30,522 nt of DNA from Candidatus Nomurabacteria bacterium (GCA_943349675.1 CALQZN010000003.1:1-30522), one strand, 5' to 3'. Counted from the stretch's first letter, positions 7,685 through 15,402 are shown. Notes: generated by a model not told the origin, from the letters alone. A program made the numbers and translations.

Positions 7685-7775
7685 GAGAGATGGATGAGAT
7701 GGGCGAAGAGAAGAACTGCTTCTTCTCAAGCCGGCACCATGTGCCGACCACGATTCCATCGATCTGCGCCGAGCA
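7685..7775 (+). pseudogene. Degenerate tRNA-Ser-like sequence
   Basis: It begins with GAGAGATGGATGAG, identical over 14 bases to the 5' part of the tRNA-Ser at 7802. An anticodon-arm-like hairpin (GAGAA/TTCTC), a long variable-arm-like hairpin CGGCAC-CAT-GTGCCG and a short arm with CGATTCCATCG follow in tRNA order. There is no matching 3' acceptor strand and no proper TTCRA T-loop, so it is not a working tRNA. It may be a decayed copy. Confidence 0.4.
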
Positions 7776-7801
7776 GCTCCATTTGAGCAGTGCGAATATA
7801 T

Positions 7802-7888
7802 GGAGAGATGGATGAGTGGTTTAAATCAACAGTTTACTAAACTGTCGGCCCTTAATTGGGCCCGCGAGTTCGAATCTCGCTCTCTCCG
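7802..7888 (+). tRNA. tRNA-Ser-type tRNA with the rare anticodon ACT
   Basis: An 87-base class II tRNA with perfect acceptor stem GGAGAGA/TCTCTCC, discriminator G, anticodon stem ACAGT/ACTGT around the loop TTACTAA, a variable arm with GGCCC/GGGCC pairing, and the T arm GCGAG-TTCGAAT-CTCGC. The anticodon at 7836-7838 is ACT. Serine tRNAs for AGY normally carry GCT, as does the neighbour at 7506. All stems are intact, so it does not look decayed. The serine identity is taken from the class II shape, the discriminator and the anticodon. Confidence 0.85.
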
Positions 7889-7903
7889 CAACGGTTATGG
7901 GTA

Positions 7904-7909
7904 TATAAT
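7904..7909 (+). promoter_or_regulatory. -10 box of the small membrane protein gene
   Basis: TATAAT, 7 bases before the ATG at 7917. It lies 15 bases after the tRNA end and supports that ATG as the start. Confidence 0.55.
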
Positions 7910-7916
7910 TACCTAC

Positions 7917-8288
7917 ATGCATAGATTCACCATCAACACGCCCATAAAAATAGTTTTGGCTCTCATTGGACTGTACGAATTGCTTTTAGCGAAGACGTTT
8001 CTATTAGCTGCTGTGATGACGCCCATCATGTTCCTTATGGGCTCTGATGCTAGTCCGGGGGACGCTAGTGGAGTGTCCATATTGATCGGCTGGGGCATGA
8101 TTATAATTTTTTGGATCTGCACCCCTCTTTCGTTTGTGCTGAATTGGTACATGGTTTTTTCAAAGAAACCAGATCACCCGAAATGGTTTTTGTTGCTCGT
8201 TCCTTTGCCGTTTATTGGGTTGTTAGGACTTAGTTATATTGGACTTGGACTCAAACCGTTCATCCCTTATTTTTATTGGGGTTATTAA
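7917..8288 (+). CDS. Small integral membrane protein, 123 residues
   Basis: Four hydrophobic segments (about residues 9-40, 49-66, 67-80 and 88-110) separated by short loops containing GSDASPGD and SKKPDHPKW. The frame is open further upstream, but that part lies inside the tRNA gene; the ATG at 7917, directly behind a TATAAT box, is the sensible start. I do not recognise the family. The next gene is in the same direction but has its own promoter. Confidence 0.65.
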   Translation: MHRFTINTPIKIVLALIGLYELLLAKTFLLAAVMTPIMFLMGSDASPGDASGVSILIGWGMIIIFWICTPLSFVLNWYMVFSKKPDHPKWFLLLVPLPFIGLLGLSYIGLGLKPFIPYFYWGY

Positions 8289-8349
8289 TTATTCTCACTA
8301 ATTATATGCAACCAAAGTAAGGCCGGTTCTTACGAAGTCTTGCAAATGC

Positions 8350-8355
8350 TATACT
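8350..8355 (+). promoter_or_regulatory. Extended -10 box of the DUF2892 fusion gene
   Basis: TGCTATACT is an extended -10 with TATACT at 8350-8355. The predicted transcription start is about 3 bases before the TTG start codon at 8365. Confidence 0.55.
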
Positions 8356-8364
8356 AGGGGCATC

Positions 8365-9243
8365 TTGAACGTTTTCGGATATAACATAAATTCCAAACTA
8401 CTATCACTCACGCTGCTTGCGTTGTTTGTCTCTATATTTACGTTGACTCCGAGCTTGGCTTCCGCACATCAGCCTCGAATTACAGAGGATAGACTTACAT
8501 CAGTTACTGACCCCGAAGTTTCCAAAGCGTATTATGCCAATCTCACGGGTGAGCCGGATGTATATGTGATACATGCTCTCGCGCCATTTGACCTATATGT
8601 CGGCATCTTGGTGCCAGATGTAGAGTCTACAAAAAAGGATGTACTCGCAGAAGTATTCAAAGGCAATGAAAAAATAGCGACAATCGGAGGCGCCAGTGCT
8701 ACTTGGAAGTCTTTCTTTGAGCCATTTGGACAAAGTAATTATTTCGACGGCGGGGAATACAAAGCTCGCGCCGAGGCTGGAGTGTATACAATCAAAGTTT
8801 CAAATCCTGACAACACTGGCAAGTACTCACTCGCAGTCGGAGAGATAGAAGCGTTTGATGGCAAGGAGGGGATGAATGCTCTTTCGATAATTCCAAATTT
8901 GAAACGAAACTTTTTTGAAGAATCTCCAATTTCTTTTATTCTTTCACCGCTCGGCTGGGGACTTATCGTCATTTTGTATCTTCTCGCCGGTATCGTGGGC
9001 TTTATCTACCGCGCGATTTTGAAAAAGGTTGCTAAAAACTCTGTGCGTGGAGTTGCTAAAAATATCGGCAAGTCCGACCGACTCGTCCGCCTCGCCATTG
9101 GCATTGCATTGCTCCTATGGGCCATCACCACCACCTGGAGCCCCATCCTCATCTTCTTCTCCGGCCTTGCATTCTTTGAAGCAATATTTAGCTGGTGTGG
9201 GTTTTACGCCGCGATGGGCAAAAACACCTGTCCGGTGGAGTAA
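8365..9243 (+). CDS. Exported-domain protein fused to a DUF2892 (YgaP-like) membrane domain
   Basis: A 292-residue protein. Residues 1-34 are a signal peptide (hydrophobic core, cleavage probably after SLASA). Residues 35-185 form an exported, probably beta-rich domain. A membrane helix lies at about 195-216. Residues about 231-292 match the DUF2892 pattern: NIGKSDRLVRLAIGIALLLW, a second hydrophobic segment, then CGFYAAMGKNTCPVE, which corresponds to the usual C-terminal CPLY-type motif. DUF2892 is known as the membrane part of the rhodanese YgaP; here no rhodanese domain is present. The start is TTG, as no ATG fits before the signal peptide, and it lies almost at the predicted transcription start. 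Role unknown. Confidence 0.75.
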   Translation: MNVFGYNINSKLLSLTLLALFVSIFTLTPSLASAHQPRITEDRLTSVTDPEVSKAYYANLTGEPDVYVIHALAPFDLYVGILVPDVESTKKDVLAEVFKGNEKIATIGGASATWKSFFEPFGQSNYFDGGEYKARAEAGVYTIKVSNPDNTGKYSLAVGEIEAFDGKEGMNALSIIPNLKRNFFEESPISFILSPLGWGLIVILYLLAGIVGFIYRAILKKVAKNSVRGVAKNIGKSDRLVRLAIGIALLLWAITTTWSPILIFFSGLAFFEAIFSWCGFYAAMGKNTCPVE

Positions 9244-9364
9244 AAATTTATGGCCAAAGTATCTTTTGCCCCTGAAGGTCGAGGTTCGCAAAAAGGAGGG
9301 GGAGGGAATGGTAGCTCTTGAGAGAATAAAGTTTATAATAGAAGTAAGGACTGAAGAGGCATAA

Positions 9365-9631
9365 ATGGATACTATAACCATACACACGATTGCCATCGTT
9401 GCGTTTTTTATCTGGAGTTTTCCTTTGGGATTGTTTCGCAGTCGATTTAGGAAGATGGTCTATCAAACTGATAGCTGGTGGATTAATGTAAAGCCCGTTT
9501 TTTGGGAGGAGATCAAAGTGCTTTTTGGCTTTCATCAGCGCACGAAGAGTGCAGAGTTGCGGGTGATTAATTTCTATCGTTTTTATCTGATCGTATACTT
9601 CGCTATTTTGATTTTAATACTATCAACCTGA
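9365..9631 (+). CDS. Small membrane protein upstream of the photolyase-like gene
   Basis: An 88-residue protein with a hydrophobic N-terminal helix (about 5-24), an amphipathic middle part rich in Trp and Arg, and a C-terminal helix (about 70-87). It has one of the few clear ribosome binding sites in the window (AGAGG, 5 bases before ATG) and a TATAAT at 9334-9339, so it has a normal leader of about 20 bases. It ends 3 bases before the photolyase-like gene and is surely co-transcribed with it. I do not recognise the family. Confidence 0.7.
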   Translation: MDTITIHTIAIVAFFIWSFPLGLFRSRFRKMVYQTDSWWINVKPVFWEEIKVLFGFHQRTKSAELRVINFYRFYLIVYFAILILILST

Positions 9632-9634
9632 TAG

Positions 9635-11095
9635 ATGAATACTATGAAAGAAGCAACATTGGTCTATCCTCATCAACTTTTTATAAAATCACCGGCTATA
9701 CAAAAAGCACGGATTATTTTTTTGATTGAAGAGCCCTTGATTCTGTCGCACAACCCCATTCATTATCAAAAGCTAATTTTGCACAAATTAAGTATGGGCG
9801 CATATGCAGAGCTTTTGAAAAAAGAGGGGTACAAAGTAAAATGCCTGACGATTGAACAGTATCCGAAGACGAAAGATATTTTTGATTATTTAAAAAAAGA
9901 AGGGATACAAGAACTTCATATTGTCGATACTACTGACTTCTATTTGGAGCGGGCTATAACAGCTTCCAAGATAAAGCGGGTTTGGTATGAGTCACCACTT
10001 TTTATTTTGCCAAAGGAGGAATCAATAGCAAGATACAAAAGCTCAAAGAAAAATATGGCGATGTTCTACAAGAAAATTCGAGTGGACTTGGGTATCTTGA
10101 TGGACGGACATGGAAAGCCCAGAGGGGGAGCGTGGAGCTTTGATGCAGACAATCGAAAAAAACTTGCTCGAGATACAACTCTCCCCAAGGATACTGTTTT
10201 TGAAAATGATTTTGATGTATCAAAAATGAAGAAGTGGCTCGATACAATACAAGCTGAAAAATATGGAGAGATAGCCTGCTGGCTACCATGTACACACAAG
10301 GATGCCAAGAAATTTTTGCAGGTATTTTTAGAAGACCGCTTTGCAGATTTTGGTGTGTATGAGGACGCGCTCTCTACGAAAAGCGTACGGCTCTTTCATT
10401 CGACATTGTCAGCTCTCATAAATATTGGATTGCTCGACCCAAGGCAGGTAATCGATAGTGCAATAGTGTATGCAGATACTCACGCTGTACCTATAAACTC
10501 ACTCGAAGGTTTTGTACGACAGATCATTGGGTGGCGTGAGTTTATGCGTGCTTCCTATGAGTGTGATGGTGTCGTCATGCGCACGAAGAATTTTTGGAAA
10601 CATTCCCACAGCTTGCCAATAGGATTTTGGACTGGAGATACTGGTATTGCTCCGGTCGACAGCGCTATCAAGAAAGCTCTGCACTATGGATACAATCATC
10701 ATATCGAACGATTGATGATTATCGGTAACTTTATGTTGCTTTCTCAGGTTAATCCCGATTATGTGTATCAATGGTTTATGGCAATGTATGTGGATGCGTA
10801 TGATTGGGTAATGGTACCAAATGTATATGGGATGAGTCAGTTCGCTGATGGTGGTATTTTTGCTACCAAACCATATATCTCGGGTAGCAATTACATTAAA
10901 AAAATGTCAGATTATACTGGTGGCGATTGGGAAGAGAAGTGGACTGCGCTGTATTGGAATTTTATAGCTAGTCACCGTGACTTTTTCACAAGTAATCATC
11001 GGCTATCGATGATGCCGAGACTTTTTGATAAGATGGAAAATAAGAAAAAAGAAAATTATTTAAAAATTGCAAAAGAGTATCTGTCTAAAAAATAA
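9635..11095 (+). CDS. Photolyase/cryptochrome-related protein (FeS-BCP/PhrB family) without Fe-S ligands
   Basis: The 486 residues match the prokaryotic photolyase-related family typified by PhrB, a (6-4) photolyase that binds FAD, a lumazine antenna and a 4Fe-4S cluster. Landmarks are the N-terminal Rossmann-like domain (YPHQLF, residues 11-16), EGFVRQIIGWREFMR (291-305), the TGDT turn (333-336), YGYNHHIERLMIIGNFMLL (351-369) and NVYGMSQFADGGIFATKPYI (396-415). The four cysteines that hold the cluster are all absent: the TGDT-x-x-x-C position is P340, the DYCxxC pair reads DYTGGD (426-431), and the fourth cysteine before LYW is E434. The only cysteines are C70, C215, C219 and C310, none at ligand positions. 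The overall fold motifs and length are preserved, so it looks like an active lineage rather than a wreck. Confidence 0.88.
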   Translation: MNTMKEATLVYPHQLFIKSPAIQKARIIFLIEEPLILSHNPIHYQKLILHKLSMGAYAELLKKEGYKVKCLTIEQYPKTKDIFDYLKKEGIQELHIVDTTDFYLERAITASKIKRVWYESPLFILPKEESIARYKSSKKNMAMFYKKIRVDLGILMDGHGKPRGGAWSFDADNRKKLARDTTLPKDTVFENDFDVSKMKKWLDTIQAEKYGEIACWLPCTHKDAKKFLQVFLEDRFADFGVYEDALSTKSVRLFHSTLSALINIGLLDPRQVIDSAIVYADTHAVPINSLEGFVRQIIGWREFMRASYECDGVVMRTKNFWKHSHSLPIGFWTGDTGIAPVDSAIKKALHYGYNHHIERLMIIGNFMLLSQVNPDYVYQWFMAMYVDAYDWVMVPNVYGMSQFADGGIFATKPYISGSNYIKKMSDYTGGDWEEKWTALYWNFIASHRDFFTSNHRLSMMPRLFDKMENKKKENYLKIAKEYLSKK

Positions 11096-11111
11096 TTTCA
11101 CATACAAATAG

Positions 11112-11352
11112 GTGGTGATTTATCAGGCCAAGTCCGGAGCTATCGAGCTACGGGGTGACTTTGCCAAGGAGAAGGTATGGGCAACACAGGCGCAGATTGC
11201 TCTGATATTTGGAATTGAGAAATCAGTATGTGCAAAATTTGCACATTGCAAATTCAGATAAACCGGTCAAATATTACTCACTTGATATTATTTTAGCCGT
11301 TGGTTATCGGGCCAATTCGGCCCGGGCAATCAACTTCCGCTTTTTTAAATAG
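11112..11352 (+). pseudogene. Remnant of a RhuM-family gene
   Basis: From GTG at 11112 the frame reads IYQAKSGAIELRGDFAKE, then VWATQAQIALIFGIEKS, which matches the N-terminal DNA-binding-like domain of RhuM-type proteins. A stop follows at 11259-11261. The match continues in the +1 frame from 11248 (ANSDKPVKYYSLDIILAVGY, then RANSARAINFR) and ends at a stop at 11350. A stretch of about 20-30 residues expected between IEKS and the second block is also missing. It is dead through an internal deletion, a frameshift and loss of the C-terminal part. Intact homologues are usually found in defence and mobile regions. Confidence 0.8.
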
Positions 11353-12034
11353 ATAATTTTCGGACTACAGCTGGCAAAATGTATTGTTCCACAACTTCCC
11401 CATATCCTTTTTTGTTTAAATGAATACCATCGGAGAGTAGGTTGGTAGAGTCAAAAAATATTTGTTGCGTGATAAATGGTACGAGTTCGAGGTTATAGGT
11501 TTTTGCTATGCTCGGGTATATTTCATCGAAAGCTCGTTTATACGAAAATCCTGAATTGAGAGGAGATCGCATTTGTAGGAGAAACACTACGGGCGGTTTT
11601 TCTCCCCCTTGCAGTATCTGTATTGTTTTTTCAATATTATTTTTAGTCTCCGTGACCGATAATGAGCGAAGTGCGTCGTTGCCACCGATACCAAGGAGGA
11701 CAATGTCAGGATTTTGAGATCGAATAAATTGTGCTCGCTCGAGATTCCCCCTTGTGGTCTCACCGCTTACTCCGGAGTTGATCACTTGTGCGGAAACACC
11801 CTTTTCTGTCAGTCTAGATTCGAGCTGAGACGGGTAACTTTCTATTAAAGGAAGATTGTAGCCGGCAGTTAAGCTGTCGCCAAAAGCAATGATCTTTATA
11901 TTTTTGGGCGTTTGCGATTGTATAGGTTCTACACGCACCACTTGCGGATCATCACGGTGAGACAGCACAAAGAAAAGAGCCACACAAAGCAGAATGACAC
12001 CAAGGGCAAAAAAGATTTTATAGATTCTATTCAT
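11345..12034 (-). CDS. SGNH/GDSL hydrolase, TesA-like, membrane-anchored
   Basis: A serine hydrolase of 229 residues related to arylesterase/lysophospholipase TesA. All SGNH blocks are present: FGDSLTAGYN with S54, the glycine G91 in GVSGETT, GGND with N119, and D202-G-I-H205 completing the triad. An N-terminal hydrophobic anchor (about 5-25) holds it at the outer face of the membrane. The start is the ATG at 12034, which overlaps the stop of the permease gene by 8 bases (ATGAATAG); a longer frame exists but would run deep into the permease. In Escherichia coli tesA lies next to ybbA-ybbP; here the three are one operon, which strongly suggests that transporter and lipase work together on a lipid-like substrate. 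Confidence 0.9.
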   Translation of the reverse strand: MNRIYKIFFALGVILLCVALFFVLSHRDDPQVVRVEPIQSQTPKNIKIIAFGDSLTAGYNLPLIESYPSQLESRLTEKGVSAQVINSGVSGETTRGNLERAQFIRSQNPDIVLLGIGGNDALRSLSVTETKNNIEKTIQILQGGEKPPVVFLLQMRSPLNSGFSYKRAFDEIYPSIAKTYNLELVPFITQQIFFDSTNLLSDGIHLNKKGYGEVVEQYILPAVVRKLSI

Positions 12035-14510
12035 ATGATAAAAGTTCTCGAAGTGGCATGGTATCAGTTTTGAAGAGGTAGTACCCAATGAGACCGATAA
12101 AAGACACAATCAGTCCAAGACCAATGAATAACTCCAAGTCAAATAATACTGTCGAGCTTAATTTTAAGAAATATGTGTTGATACAAAATGCGATTATTAT
12201 GCTCAGTGCATATGAAATAACCGCGGAGAGAAGTGTCAGCGAGATTGTTTCGACAAGATAGTGTCTCAAGAGATAGATACGAGTCGCTCCGATGGCCCGA
12301 AGTCGGGCACCCTCGCGTCGTCTTGATTCATACGAAGACAATACCAGTGTAGCGATAAGAAGTGTAGCAATAAGAAGCGGGGGAATCGTCACAATAAGGA
12401 CAAGCACCATGAGTGTTTGCACAAGTTTTATGATTTGCGGTCCAATCGCTTGTGTGTCGATGACCGAAATATTTGGCATTTGATTTGCTACAAACTGACC
12501 CAGTTTCTTTTGAGAGTTTTCGTCAGAAAAAGAATATCCAAAGTAGACAGACGGGAACCTGACAACATCCTCTGGTGAAAGAACAAAGTAGAAAAACGGA
12601 AGCCCTGAGCGCGAGTCTGTGTTCCGTAAGCTCGTTACTAGAGCTTCTACTTCAAGTCCTTGTATAGAAAAAGTGAGTTTCGAACCAAGGGTTATATTGG
12701 CACGCTTAGCAAAAGATTCATCGACCGAGACTTCTCCGGGCTTGCCCCCGCTCCAGACGCCCTCCGTTATCATTTCGTTTGACAATAGATCATTTCGTGC
12801 AGTTAAGTTGAACTCTCTGCCAAGCTCTCGGTCGAGCGTGGTATCAGTTTTCGCGAGCTCGTCTTGCACTCTCAGACTGTCTATTGCGATGATACGAGCG
12901 CGAATATTTTCGTAGAGGGTGATGTTGGGAAATTGGTCAGTCAGTGCCATTTTTTGTGAGGGCTGAATATCAAGGATGTATGTTGTGGGTACTGTGCGGG
13001 CGAGATCTCCTGCGAGATACTTTTCAAGTGAAAGCTGAATCAGAGCAAGTGACCCAATCGATACGAGAGCGATAAACAAAGAAGTAAAAGAAACGACACC
13101 GAAGAAACCGTCTGCCTTTTTTTGACTTATGATGCTGCGAATAAAAAAAGAGTATCGAGCTCTCCTCTTATATAAGAACAAAAGAATGAGGGAGAACAAT
13201 CCCGCAATTACGATATAAGCTACACCGATAGCAAGTATCGAAAGGACCCCCTGCACAACATTGTCGAGGAGAAAAGACGCGAACACTACCAGTGGCAATA
13301 GAGTGGACAGAGAAATAAACGCAAGAGAGTACAGCCCCAGCTTCTTTCCTTGGTCTTCTTCGCCACCAATAAGGATTTGCTTTGGATTGAGCGACAAGGT
13401 TTTTGCCACTGCAGGGAAAAATGAGGCGATCGCGACTGCAAAAACTAGAGCGACACATATAAAACTATACACAGCGAGGTTTGGGACTGGTAATACAATA
13501 GAATAGGCGGAAGTAATGTATGAAGCTAGGAGGGAAAATAGTATGTTGCCAAGCACAATCCCAAACAAACAAGAAAGCGCAACAATGTACACGAGCGCAG
13601 AACCCAAAATTTGTGTCAATGATTTCTTTGGAAGGCCAATGGCAAGGAGGACGGCAAGATTTCTTCTCTCCACGCTTAGTAAATAGATTGTACTTGCATA
13701 CACATTTACCGCTGCGAGTACTGATGTGATGAGCACAGCAATAACGAGAAAGCTAGAAACCGTTTTAAGGCCAAACTGCAATCCACGCTGGTCTTGGCCT
13801 GCTACAGCCACATCAACAGGTTGCGCAAACAAATCTTCCGCTTCGCGGACTTGTCGTAGATTCTCTTGTGATACTGATTGAAGTTTCCCTGCATAGGTAT
13901 ACTCAGCTCGGAGGAGTTGGGGATCGACATTGCTGCTTGCAAACCCAGTCTGGTTAATGATTGCTCGTGGAAAAAAACGAAATATTCCAAACAGAGATGT
14001 AGGCTCTGTGCTAATAATTCCGGCAACGGTAAACAACTGAGATCCAAATGAAACAATGCCTCCCACGCCGACTTCCAGCTTTTTTGCCCCTGCTCCATCA
14101 AGATAAATTTCTTGATCTTTAACACCAGTAAACGCAGTATCTTTTAATACGAGATCACCATAGAGTGGAAAGAACTGGTCTACAACCTGAACGGAAAATG
14201 GTGATGAAATAGAACCACTTTGTAGTGTCCCTGAAAATGAAATCTGATTTGATTGACTATCGGGAGTAATATCGGCAAGTTTCCAAAATGCCTCACTGTC
14301 AATCGGACTTTTACTTTCGATAACAATGTCACCTCCGAGGAGTGCGCGCGATTGTTGCTCAAGAAGCATTGTACTCGCCTCGGTGATCAATAAAATAAGT
14401 GTCAAGAAAATTGCAGTGATTGCAATGGAAAGAAACGGTAATACAAATCGGCGCCACTGCCGAATAACCATACGAGAGCTGTATGTAAGAATAAGTTTAA
14501 TCCCTTTCAT
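12027..14510 (-). CDS. ABC transporter permease, YbbP/FtsX family
   Basis: An 827-residue permease with the layout of YbbP: one N-terminal helix (about 20-45), a large extracytoplasmic domain (about 48-250), three helices of the first FtsX domain (about 250-375), a central pair of helices near 395-455, a second helix-plus-exported domain (about 470-690), and the second FtsX domain (about 695-820) with the motif YESRRREGARLRAIGATR. The start overlaps the ATPase gene by 14 bases and the end overlaps the hydrolase gene. Such permeases use mechanotransmission to extract hydrophobic molecules from the membrane rather than carrying them through a pore. Its length is near that expected for the family. 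Confidence 0.88.
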   Translation of the reverse strand: MKGIKLILTYSSRMVIRQWRRFVLPFLSIAITAIFLTLILLITEASTMLLEQQSRALLGGDIVIESKSPIDSEAFWKLADITPDSQSNQISFSGTLQSGSISSPFSVQVVDQFFPLYGDLVLKDTAFTGVKDQEIYLDGAGAKKLEVGVGGIVSFGSQLFTVAGIISTEPTSLFGIFRFFPRAIINQTGFASSNVDPQLLRAEYTYAGKLQSVSQENLRQVREAEDLFAQPVDVAVAGQDQRGLQFGLKTVSSFLVIAVLITSVLAAVNVYASTIYLLSVERRNLAVLLAIGLPKKSLTQILGSALVYIVALSCLFGIVLGNILFSLLASYITSAYSIVLPVPNLAVYSFICVALVFAVAIASFFPAVAKTLSLNPKQILIGGEEDQGKKLGLYSLAFISLSTLLPLVVFASFLLDNVVQGVLSILAIGVAYIVIAGLFSLILLFLYKRRARYSFFIRSIISQKKADGFFGVVSFTSLFIALVSIGSLALIQLSLEKYLAGDLARTVPTTYILDIQPSQKMALTDQFPNITLYENIRARIIAIDSLRVQDELAKTDTTLDRELGREFNLTARNDLLSNEMITEGVWSGGKPGEVSVDESFAKRANITLGSKLTFSIQGLEVEALVTSLRNTDSRSGLPFFYFVLSPEDVVRFPSVYFGYSFSDENSQKKLGQFVANQMPNISVIDTQAIGPQIIKLVQTLMVLVLIVTIPPLLIATLLIATLVLSSYESRRREGARLRAIGATRIYLLRHYLVETISLTLLSAVISYALSIIIAFCINTYFLKLSSTVLFDLELFIGLGLIVSFIGLIGYYLFKTDTMPLRELLSYE

Positions 14511-15177
14511 ACACGCCTTTGTTTTTTATTTCAAACACTCGATCCATTCGATTGGCAATATTCTCATCATGAGTGATGACGATGAGTGTCGTGTTGTATT
14601 CATCGACCGCTTCGAGAAGTAGCTTTAGGACACGTTCACCAGTCGTTCTATCAAGACTGCCGGTAGGCTCATCTGCCAGGATTATGGCTGGCCTGTGTAT
14701 CATCGCCCGAGCAATGGCTACTCGTTGTTTTTCTCCACCAGATAGTGTGTATGGGAGTGCGTCGGCGCGATTCGTCATAGATACTTCAGTGAGAATTTTG
14801 GACAGAGCGCCATCTGGCATATTCTTACCCCCAATGTCGAGGGGGGCAGAGATATTTTCCGAAACTGAGAAAGGAGAAATAAGTTCAAATGACTGGAAAA
14901 TAAAGCCGATCTTTTTGTTACGAAAATACGCCATCTCTTTTTCAGTCATCAACTCGATGTTTCTATCCGCGATAGTGATATTTCCGGTTGTCGGGGTGTC
15001 GAGTAATCCAATAAGTGACAAAAGAGTTGATTTTCCTGAGCCTGAGGGACCGATAATGGCCACCTTTTCACCGGACATAATTGCGAAAGAGACGTTTTCC
15101 AAAATAGTAATTTCACCAGAAGCAGTTTTGAAACGCTTGCTGACACTATGTATTTTTAAAATAGGCTTGTCGCTCAT
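14497..15177 (-). CDS. ABC transporter ATP-binding protein, YbbA/LolD type
   Basis: A complete 226-residue ATPase of the MacB/LolD/YbbA class. Walker A is GPSGSGKST (43-51), the Q-loop lies in FIFQSFELI (93-100), the signature is LSGGEKQR (145-152), Walker B is IILADEP (165-171) with GSLD after it, and H203 is the switch residue. It is the first gene of the three-gene minus-strand operon. Its ATG is 6 bases from a TATACT box (15184-15189), so the mRNA is probably leaderless. Confidence 0.93.
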   Translation of the reverse strand: MSDKPILKIHSVSKRFKTASGEITILENVSFAIMSGEKVAIIGPSGSGKSTLLSLIGLLDTPTTGNITIADRNIELMTEKEMAYFRNKKIGFIFQSFELISPFSVSENISAPLDIGGKNMPDGALSKILTEVSMTNRADALPYTLSGGEKQRVAIARAMIHRPAIILADEPTGSLDRTTGERVLKLLLEAVDEYNTTLIVITHDENIANRMDRVFEIKNKGVYERD

Positions 15178-15183
15178 TTTTCC

Positions 15184-15189
15184 AGTATA
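15184..15189 (-). promoter_or_regulatory. -10 box of the YbbA-YbbP-TesA-like operon
   Basis: TATACT on the minus strand, 6 bases (GGAAAA) before the ATG at 15177. GGAAAA might act as a weak ribosome site if transcription starts further upstream. Confidence 0.6.
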
Positions 15190-15272
15190 ACATTTTTATA
15201 TCCAAATACTGATATTTATGGATAGTTATTTATAAATTATCAAGGGATGTATAATATAACTATGATCAATAT

Positions 15273-15344
15273 ACTCCACCGTGGGTGAACCATAATGAAG
15301 TGTTGGTAGAAATTATTAATTTATCTTATTTTTTATGTGTACTG
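15273..15344 (+). pseudogene. Scrap of a second SOUL gene (3' end)
   Basis: Translated, it reads TPPWVNHNEVLVEIIN, nearly the C-terminus of the intact SOUL protein at 18065-18715 (TPPWMYRNEVLVEIIN). The DNA match continues past that stop into the spacer before the next gene (TCTTATTTTTTATGT against CCTATCTTTTATGT). It is therefore a leftover of a duplicated or rearranged SOUL region. It lies within the 237-base gap between the two divergent operons. Confidence 0.8.
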
Positions 15345-15402
15345 GTATATGAAGCAAAGAAAAACTTGAAGCCAAAGCTAAGTAAAATGAGTCCGATAAT
15401 GT

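Noticed and set aside
7800..7916. Upstream extension of the small membrane protein
   Set aside because: The extension lies in the tRNA-Ser gene; a TATAAT box directly precedes the ATG at 7917.
9250..9321. 23-codon glycine-rich reading frame
   Set aside because: Low complexity, no ribosome site and no family; it sits in the spacer upstream of the 9365 gene's promoter.
11305..11330. Hairpin GGGCC-AATTC-GGCCC as a terminator for the SGNH gene
   Set aside because: No U-tract follows on either strand, and it lies within the RhuM coding remnant.
12035..12109. Longer N-terminus for the SGNH hydrolase
   Set aside because: It would run inside the permease gene and place 25 polar residues before the membrane anchor; the ATG at 12034 overlaps the permease stop as expected for coupling.
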